Below, piece after piece: positions 58,721 through 64,000 of a DNA stretch of 64,000 nucleotides. This DNA is from Pseudonocardia sp. DSM 110487 (GTDB lineage Bacteria > Actinomycetota > Actinomycetes > Mycobacteriales > Pseudonocardiaceae). Each line of letters begins with the position of its first letter. The stretch's first letter is position 1. The stretch spans positions 2,790,001-2,854,000 of the forward strand of contig NZ_CP080521.1 in the NCBI RefSeq assembly GCF_019468565.1, in the 5' to 3' direction. The notes beneath the pieces were generated by a model, which ran no database searches, was not told the DNA's origin, and saw nothing but the letters and a program-made list of their open reading frames with translations. The position numbers were made by a program, and so were the translations under genes.

Positions 58721-60180
58721 CCGTCACCGATACCACCCCCGAGGAGCTCGAGCGCGTGCTCGCCGCGGCGGCGCAGGCCGCGGGACCGCTCGCCGCGCTG
58801 CGTCCCGCCGAGCGCGCCCGGCTGCTGCGCGCGGCCGCCGACGCGCTCGACGCGGCGGCAGGCGAGCTCGTGCCGATCGCGATCGAGGAGTCGGCCCTGC
58901 CGGAGGGGCGGCTCACCGGCGAGGTCGCGCGCTCCAGTGGCCAGCTGCGGCTCTTCGCCGACGCCCTGGACGAGGGCTCCTACCTCGAGGTGATCCTCGA
59001 CTCCGCAGACCAGGACGCGAAGCCGGTGCCGCGCCCTGACCTGCGCCGGATGCTCGTGCCGGTCGGCCCGGTGCTGGTGTTCTCCGCGAGCAACTTCCCG
59101 TTCGCGTTCAGCGTGCCCGGCGGCGACACCGCCTCGGCGCTGGCCGCGGGCAGCCCGGTCGTCGTCAAGGCGCACCCCGGTCACCCCCGGCTCTCGCAGC
59201 GCACCGGTGAGGTGCTGGTCGAAGCGCTGCGCGCGGCAGGCGCCCCGGAGGGCACGTTCGCCGTGGTGCACGGCATGGAGGCCGGCACGACCGCGCTCAC
59301 CGACCCGCGGATCAAGGCGGGCGCCTTCACCGGCTCGGTGAAGGGCGGGCTCGCACTGCTGGAGATCGCCACCCGCCGCGAGGAGCCCATCCCGTTCTAC
59401 GGCGAGCTGGGCAGCCTCAACCCGGTGTTCGTCACGCCCGCGGCGGTCTCGGCCCGCGGTGCCGACATCGCCGACGGCTACGTCGGCTCGTTCACACTCG
59501 GCACCGGCCAGTTCTGCACCAAGCCCGGCCTGCTGTTCCTTCCCGAGGGCCACGGCCTGGAGGAGCGGCTCGTCGAGGCGGTCCGCGGCACCGCGCCCGC
59601 CGGCATGCTCAACGACCGGATCCGCTCCGGGCACGCGCACGAGCGTGACCGGCTCGAGGGCCTCGGCCCGCTGCGCACCCTCGTGCACGGCGCCGACAGC
59701 GACTCCGGCGTGGCGCCCACGCTGCTCGCCACCACGGCCAAGGAGCTCCTCGCCGACCCGGACCCGATCCTGCAGGAGTGCTTCGGGCCCACGTCGATCA
59801 TCGTCGAGTACGCCGACGGCGACGAGATGCTCGCCGCGGCCGAGACGTTCGGCGGCAACCTCACCGCCACCGTGCACGCCGAGGAGGCCGACGCCGCCAC
59901 GCTGCCGCCGCTGGTCGACGTGCTGCGCGACCGCGCGGGCCGGCTGGTCTACAACGGCTGGCCCACCGGTGTGGCCGTCGCCCACGCGATGCACCACGGC
60001 GGCCCCTTCCCGTCGACGACGGCGTCGATCCACACGAGCGTCGGCACCACGGCGATCCGCCGCTTCCTGCGCCCGGTGTGCTACCAGAACACCCCGCAGG
60101 CCCTGTTGCCCGAGGCGCTGCAGGACGGGAACCCGCTGGGCCTGCCCAGGAGGGTCGACGGCGTCCTCACCGGAGCCTGA
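58717..60180 (+). CDS. 2,5-dioxovalerate (alpha-ketoglutarate semialdehyde) dehydrogenase
   Basis: A 487-residue aldehyde dehydrogenase of the KGSADH type. Motifs: VPVGPVLVFSASNFPFAFSV (catalytic Asn), VVVKAHPGHPRLSQ, AFTGSVKGGLALLEIA, the catalytic region YGELGSLNPVF (Glu), TLGTGQFCTKPGLLF (Cys), and GWPTGVAVAHAMHHGGPFPST with FLRPVCYQNTPQALLP. It oxidises alpha-ketoglutarate semialdehyde to alpha-ketoglutarate. The GTG overlaps the dehydratase stop. Together the pair forms the last two steps of non-phosphorylative pentose or sugar-acid degradation. Confidence 0.9.
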   Translation: MTVTDTTPEELERVLAAAAQAAGPLAALRPAERARLLRAAADALDAAAGELVPIAIEESALPEGRLTGEVARSSGQLRLFADALDEGSYLEVILDSADQDAKPVPRPDLRRMLVPVGPVLVFSASNFPFAFSVPGGDTASALAAGSPVVVKAHPGHPRLSQRTGEVLVEALRAAGAPEGTFAVVHGMEAGTTALTDPRIKAGAFTGSVKGGLALLEIATRREEPIPFYGELGSLNPVFVTPAAVSARGADIADGYVGSFTLGTGQFCTKPGLLFLPEGHGLEERLVEAVRGTAPAGMLNDRIRSGHAHERDRLEGLGPLRTLVHGADSDSGVAPTLLATTAKELLADPDPILQECFGPTSIIVEYADGDEMLAAAETFGGNLTATVHAEEADAATLPPLVDVLRDRAGRLVYNGWPTGVAVAHAMHHGGPFPSTTASIHTSVGTTAIRRFLRPVCYQNTPQALLPEALQDGNPLGLPRRVDGVLTGA

Positions 60181-60185
60181 TCCGT

Positions 60186-60300
60186 TCCGACGAACGGCGC
60201 TGTCGGTCGGACAGGTTCCGACGCCATGCATGTCTGAGGGCTGCGCGCGCTGCGGAGCAAGCGCGGAGCCCTCAGTGGCACGACAGCGCCGCTCGTCGGA
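60186..60300 (+). terminator. nested long hairpin after the KGSADH gene
   Basis: The outer arms (60186-60205 and 60281-60300) are 20 bp with one mismatch: TCCGACGAACGGCGCTGTCG pairs with CGACAGCGCCGCTCGTCGGA. Inside, TGAGGGCT (60235) pairs perfectly with AGCCCTCA (60267). It starts 6 bases after the KGSADH stop. It may terminate the sugar-acid operon, but it is longer than usual terminators and may be a palindromic element or structured RNA. Confidence 0.55.
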
Positions 60301-60374
60301 TTCGGGACGGGGCAGTAGGTTCGAAAGCGGAGACCGCCCCCATCCGGGCGGACCGCCGTCCCGCTGGAGCCTGC

Positions 60375-62048
60375 ATGACCACGATCGAGCCCCGCTCGAC
60401 GAAACCCGTTCTGATGACGGTCGACGACGACCCGGGTGTGAGCCGCGCCGTGGCTCGCGACCTGCGCCGCCGCTACGGCCAGGACCACCGGATCGTCCGC
60501 GCCGAGTCCGGCCGCGACGCGCTCGACGCGCTGCGCGAGCTCACCCTGCGCGGCGAGCCGGTGGCGGCGATCCTCGCCGATTACCGGATGCCGGAGATGA
60601 ACGGCATCGAGTTCCTCGAGCAGGCCATGGACATCGCCCCGCACGCGCGCCGCGCCCTGCTCACCGCCTACGCCGACACCGACGCGGCGATCCAGGCGAT
60701 CAACCTGGTCGACGTCGACCACTACCTGCTCAAGCCGTGGGACCCGCCGGAGGAGAAGCTCTACCCCGTCGTCGACGCACTGGTCGAGACGTGGCGGGCG
60801 GTGGGCCAGCGCCCGGTCGACGAGATCCGGATCGTCGGCCACCGCTGGTCGGCCGAGTGCTTCTCGGCCCGCGACTTCCTCGCCCGCAACTCCGTGCCCT
60901 ACCGCTACTACTCGATCGACGAGCCGGAAGGCGCGCGCCTGCTGGAGGCTGCAGGCGCAGGCCCGGAGGACGTCCCGGTGCTGATCACCGCCGACGGCAC
61001 GGCGCTGCGCTCGCCCACCGATGCCGAGATCGCCGCCGCGTGCGGGCTCACCACCGACCCGGTCTCCGACTTCTACGACCTGATCGTGGTCGGCGGCGGC
61101 CCGGCAGGACTGGGCTCGGCCGTGTACGGCGCGTCGGAGGGCCTGCGCACGGTGCTCGTCGAACGCCAGGCCACCGGCGGTCAGGCCGGGCAGAGCTCCC
61201 GGATCGAGAACTACCTCGGCTTCCCCGACGGCGTGTCCGGCGCGCAGCTCACGGATCGCGCCCGGCGGCAGGCCGCCAAGTTCGGCGCCGAGGTGCTCAC
61301 CGCCCGCGACGTCGTCGGGCTGGAGGCGCGCGGCTCGGCGCGCGTCGTGAAGTTCGGCGACGGCAGCGAGATCGCCGCGCACGCCGTGGTGCTGGCCACC
61401 GGCGTCGCCTACCGCAGCCTTGACGCGCCCGGGGTCAACGAGCTCACCGGCCGCGGTGTGTTCTACGGCTCGGCCGCCACCGAGGCGCCTGCCTGCCGCG
61501 GCGAGGACGTCTACATCGTCGGAGGCGCCAACTCCGCTGGTCAGGCGGCCGTGTTCTTCTCCAAGCACGCCGCCACCGTCACGCTGGTGGTGCGGGGGCC
61601 GAGCCTCGAGGCGTCCATGTCGACGTACCTGATCAAGCAGATCGAGGCCATCGACAATGTCTCCGTGCGCACCCGCTGCCAGGTCGTGGAGGCACACGGC
61701 GACGACCACCTGCAGTCGATCACGCTCTGCGAGGGTGACACGCGGGAATCGGTGAAGGCCGGTTCGATGTTCGTATTCATCGGCGCGGCACCGCGCACGG
61801 ACTGGCTCGACGGCTTCGTCCAGCGCGACGCCCGCGGTTTCATCCCCACCGGTCCCGACCTCGTCGTCGACGGGCAGCGCCCGCCGGGGTGGACGCTGGA
61901 CCGGGATCCTTACCACCTGGAGGCGAGCGTGCCCGGAGTGTTCGTGGCGGGAGACGTGCGGTCCGACTCCGTGAAGCGCGTCGCGTCCGCCGTCGGGGAG
62001 GGTGCCATGGCCGTGACCCTCGTCCACCGCTATCTGGCGGAGCAGTGA
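60375..62048 (+). CDS. receiver domain-thioredoxin fold-thioredoxin reductase-like fusion
   Basis: A 557-residue three-part protein. Residues ~10-140 form a response-regulator receiver with acidic Asp17-19, phospho-acceptor Asp69 (LADYRMPEMNG), Thr97 and Lys120 in LLKPW. Residues ~150-225 resemble a thioredoxin/glutaredoxin fold. From ~235 a thioredoxin-reductase-like flavoprotein follows: VVGGGPAGLGSAVYGASEG for FAD, TGGQAGQSSRIENYLGFPDG, and NADPH site YIVGGANSAGQAAVFFS. The redox CxxC is absent (GSAATEAPAC). It overlaps the kinase gene by one base, suggesting the kinase phosphorylates it. Confidence 0.9.
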   Translation: MTTIEPRSTKPVLMTVDDDPGVSRAVARDLRRRYGQDHRIVRAESGRDALDALRELTLRGEPVAAILADYRMPEMNGIEFLEQAMDIAPHARRALLTAYADTDAAIQAINLVDVDHYLLKPWDPPEEKLYPVVDALVETWRAVGQRPVDEIRIVGHRWSAECFSARDFLARNSVPYRYYSIDEPEGARLLEAAGAGPEDVPVLITADGTALRSPTDAEIAAACGLTTDPVSDFYDLIVVGGGPAGLGSAVYGASEGLRTVLVERQATGGQAGQSSRIENYLGFPDGVSGAQLTDRARRQAAKFGAEVLTARDVVGLEARGSARVVKFGDGSEIAAHAVVLATGVAYRSLDAPGVNELTGRGVFYGSAATEAPACRGEDVYIVGGANSAGQAAVFFSKHAATVTLVVRGPSLEASMSTYLIKQIEAIDNVSVRTRCQVVEAHGDDHLQSITLCEGDTRESVKAGSMFVFIGAAPRTDWLDGFVQRDARGFIPTGPDLVVDGQRPPGWTLDRDPYHLEASVPGVFVAGDVRSDSVKRVASAVGEGAMAVTLVHRYLAEQ

Positions 62049-63517
62049 TGACCACACTCGACGAAACCACTCCCGCCCGGCTCACGCCGGAGGAGCTGCG
62101 CACGCTGTTCCTGTTCGCCGACCTCGAGGACCACCAGGCCGCCTGGGTGATCGAGAACGGCGATGTCGTTCCCTTCCCGGCGGGGGAGAACATCGTCAGC
62201 GAGGGCGAGCCTGCGCGCTGCTTCTACGTGCTGCTGTCCGGCGCGATCTCGATGTTCAAGCTGGTCAGCGGCGACCCGGTGGAGACCACCCGCACCGAGC
62301 AGCGGGGCGTGTACTTCGGCGCCACGCAGTTCTACCTCGACGACGACACCGCTCTGACCTACCCGGCGTCGGTGCGCGCGGTCACCGACTGCACGGTGCT
62401 CGCCCTCCCCGCGAAGGAGTTCGCGCGCGCGTTCGCGTCGTGGTTCCCGATGGCGGTGCACCTGCTCGAGGGCATGTTGATGGGGTTGCGCCGCGGCAAC
62501 GCGCAGGTGGCCGAGCGGGAACGGCTGCTCGCGCTCGGCAAGCTGTCCGCGGGGCTCACCCACGAGCTGAACAACCCGGCTGCCGCCGCGGGCCGCGCGG
62601 CCGACGCGCTGCGCGACAAGGTGTCCGGCATGCGGGCGAAGCTCGCCATGATCGCCGACGGGAAGATCGCGGGCGACCAGCTGAAGAAGCTGGTGATGGC
62701 GCAGGACGAGTTCGTGAAGAAGGTCCGCTACGCGCCGACGCTGTCGCCGCTCGAGGCCACCGACCGCGAGGACGAGCTCGGCGACTGGCTCGACGACCAC
62801 GGCATCGGCGGCGGGTGGGACCTCGCCCCGGTGTTCGTGGCCGGTGGGCTCGGCGTCGAGGACCTGGACGCGGTGGACGCGGCCGCGGGCGAGACCACGC
62901 TCGAGGGCGCGATCCGCTGGCTCGCCTACACCGTGGAGACCGAGAGCCTGCTGCGGGAGATCCTCGACGCCACCACCCGGATCTCCGACCTGGTGCTCGC
63001 CGCCAAGCAGTACTCGCAGCTCGACCGCGCGCCGCACCGCTTCATCGACGTGCACGAGGGCCTCGACGCCACCCTCGTCATGTTCGGTCGCAAGCTCGCG
63101 CCCCCGGAGTCCGGTGCGGAGGCCGGCATCGCGATCGTCAAGGAGTACGACCGGACGCTGCCCCAGATCCCGGCCTACCCCGCCGAGCTCAACCAGGTCT
63201 GGACGAACATCATCGACAACGCGATCGACGCCATGGGCGGCACGGGGACGCTCACCGTCCGCACCGGCCGCATCGACGACGACTGCATCTTCGTGGAGAT
63301 CGGCGACACCGGGCCGGGCATACCGCCCGACGTCCGGCGGCGGATCTTCGAGCCGTTCTTCACGACGAAGCCGGTCGGGCGCGGCACCGGCCTCGGGCTG
63401 GACGTGAGCTACCGGGTCGTGGTCAACCGGCACCGGGGCGACATCACCGTCACGTCCGAGCCGGGCGACACCCGCTTCCGGGTGCGCCTGCCGATCACGG
63501 AGGAGCCCGCCACGTGA
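62048..63517 (+). CDS. cyclic-nucleotide-domain histidine kinase
   Basis: A 489-residue soluble kinase. An N-terminal CRP/cNMP-binding domain (about residues 20-145) carries VVPFPAGENIVSEGEPARCFYVLLSG. The phospho-His is His172 in LGKLSAGLTHELNNPAAAA. A long helical insert follows, then the HATPase: NQVWTNIIDNAIDAMGG (N box), DTGPGIPPD (G1), FFTTKPVGRGTGLGL (G2). No membrane segment is seen, so it senses a cytoplasmic signal, perhaps a nucleotide or redox cue. It is translationally coupled to the receiver fusion and to OsmC. Confidence 0.9.
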   Translation: MTTLDETTPARLTPEELRTLFLFADLEDHQAAWVIENGDVVPFPAGENIVSEGEPARCFYVLLSGAISMFKLVSGDPVETTRTEQRGVYFGATQFYLDDDTALTYPASVRAVTDCTVLALPAKEFARAFASWFPMAVHLLEGMLMGLRRGNAQVAERERLLALGKLSAGLTHELNNPAAAAGRAADALRDKVSGMRAKLAMIADGKIAGDQLKKLVMAQDEFVKKVRYAPTLSPLEATDREDELGDWLDDHGIGGGWDLAPVFVAGGLGVEDLDAVDAAAGETTLEGAIRWLAYTVETESLLREILDATTRISDLVLAAKQYSQLDRAPHRFIDVHEGLDATLVMFGRKLAPPESGAEAGIAIVKEYDRTLPQIPAYPAELNQVWTNIIDNAIDAMGGTGTLTVRTGRIDDDCIFVEIGDTGPGIPPDVRRRIFEPFFTTKPVGRGTGLGLDVSYRVVVNRHRGDITVTSEPGDTRFRVRLPITEEPAT

Positions 63518-63930
63518 CGATGCAGATCCCGCTCGCGTCGGCCGGCGCCGTCCTCGCGTCCGACGCAGGCCGGGCCGTCGGCCTGAAGCTGGGGCCGCAC
63601 GAGGTCACCTCCGATCACGCCACCTCCGGGGCGGGTGCCGGTCCGACCCCGCTCGAGCTCATGACCGGCGCGCTCGCGGCGTGCAGCGCGATGTCGGCGC
63701 GCACCCATCTCGAGCGCGACGGCGATCCGGGGGACATCGAGGTGATCGTCACCCTCGACGCGGGCCCGCCCACGTTGCTCTACCGGCGGGTGCTGCTCGG
63801 GTTCCGGCTCGACCGCGACGAGGCGCATCGCCTCGCCGACGCGCTCGAGCGCACCGAGGTGACGATGATGCTCAAGCCCGCGTTTTCCATCCGGACGCAG
63901 ATCGAGCATGCCGGGGAGCCGCTCGCGTAA
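63514..63930 (+). CDS. OsmC/Ohr-family peroxiredoxin-like protein
   Basis: A 138-residue OsmC-fold protein: GAVLASDAGRAVGLKLGPHEVTSDHA, then GPTPLELMTGALAACSAMSARTHLERDG with one Cys in the helix, then IEVIVTLDAGPPTLLYRRVLLGFRLD. Classical OsmC and Ohr use two Cys for organic hydroperoxide reduction; only one is visible here, so activity may be altered. GTG 63514 overlaps the kinase stop by GTGA and has AGGAG about 9 bases upstream; ATG 63520 is possible. The coupling suggests it is the effector or partner of the upstream redox pair. Confidence 0.85.
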   Translation: MTMQIPLASAGAVLASDAGRAVGLKLGPHEVTSDHATSGAGAGPTPLELMTGALAACSAMSARTHLERDGDPGDIEVIVTLDAGPPTLLYRRVLLGFRLDRDEAHRLADALERTEVTMMLKPAFSIRTQIEHAGEPLA

Positions 63931-63960
63931 ATTCCATTGAATTAGGGCATGCTGGCCGGC

Positions 63961-64000
63961 ATGGGTGTTCTCTATGTCGGTTCCGGTCCCTATTGCTACG
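63961..64000 (+). CDS. start of an unidentified gene, cut by the window end
   Basis: An ATG at 63961 opens a frame of 13 codons, MGVLYVGSGPYCY, to the window edge. CATGC/GCATG arms surround the start. The sequence is too short to assign a family. It follows the OsmC gene by 30 bases and could belong to the same unit. Confidence 0.4.
   Translation, partial: MGVLYVGSGPYCY

Overview
ORGANISM. The window is very GC-rich, codes densely on both strands, uses many GTG starts and joins genes by ATGA/GTGA overlaps. It carries the actinobacterial housekeeping block ybeY - CBS/CNNM protein - cytidine-deaminase-like protein - era - recO - uppS - ArsR - zur - glyS - dgt - dnaG, in the same broad order as mycobacteria. 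Gene content (P450/TetR pairs, ECF sigma factors, sugar-acid catabolism) and the intergenic repeats suggest a Pseudonocardiaceae-type actinomycete, perhaps Pseudonocardia. The genus is an inference. I see no rRNA, tRNA, CRISPR array, phage or intact insertion sequence. LAYOUT. 1-3.2 kb: end of a tripartite tricarboxylate transporter operon (tctCBA) with an FAH-family hydrolase. 3.3-7.3 kb: SigG-like ECF sigma factor, MFS exporter, small hypothetical, alditol-oxidase-type flavoenzyme. 7.4-11.8 kb: ybeY, CNNM/CBS protein, degenerate cytidine deaminase, lhgO, era. 11.8-17.2 kb: accessory block with P450/TetR, SDR/MerR, an orphan immunity-like gene and a HugZ-like protein. 17.3-28.6 kb: recO, FAD monooxygenase, dedA/two-component system, uppS, ArsR-zur, ArsR-SRPBCC and glyS. 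28.6-29.4 kb: a gene-free region of palindromes and one copy of a ~0.55-kb repeat. 29.4-36.6 kb: siderophore-binding lipoprotein, paired CNNM proteins, XdhC-like protein, YdcF, dgt and a DUF1772 protein. 36.8-40.2 kb: an ECF41 module (carboxymuconolactone decarboxylase, ECF41 sigma, P450, TetR). 40.2-41.06 kb: a second gene-free region with the inverted second copy of the ~0.55-kb repeat plus two copies of a ~75-bp palindrome. 41-47.3 kb: HNH lipoprotein, dnaG with coupled genes, rtcB and a class IV aminotransferase. 47.3-51.8 kb: three carbohydrate-active genes. 52-60.2 kb: a molybdopterin protein, then dicarboxylate and sugar-acid catabolism. 60.4-63.9 kb: a translationally coupled redox-signalling trio (receiver-flavoprotein fusion, cNMP-domain histidine kinase, OsmC). 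HOW THE GENES WORK TOGETHER. The 53-60 kb genes fit uptake of C4 dicarboxylates (DASS carrier), their oxidation (D-malate/tartrate dehydrogenase), and dehydration of 2-keto-3-deoxy sugar acids to alpha-ketoglutarate semialdehyde and then alpha-ketoglutarate, under a GntR regulator with a perfect 14-bp palindrome at its start. The 37-38 kb sigma factor has ECF41 hallmarks, and an exact-spacing ECF41-type promoter precedes the neighbouring CMD gene. The most system-like novelty is the 60.4-63.9 kb redox module. The most unusual DNA-level signals are the inverted ~0.55-kb repeat pair with compensated palindromes, the ~75-bp palindromic family, the facing REP-like pair that supplies a stop codon, and a 15-bp tandem repeat that repeats a stop codon four times. 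All calls come from reading the sequence; no database search was run.
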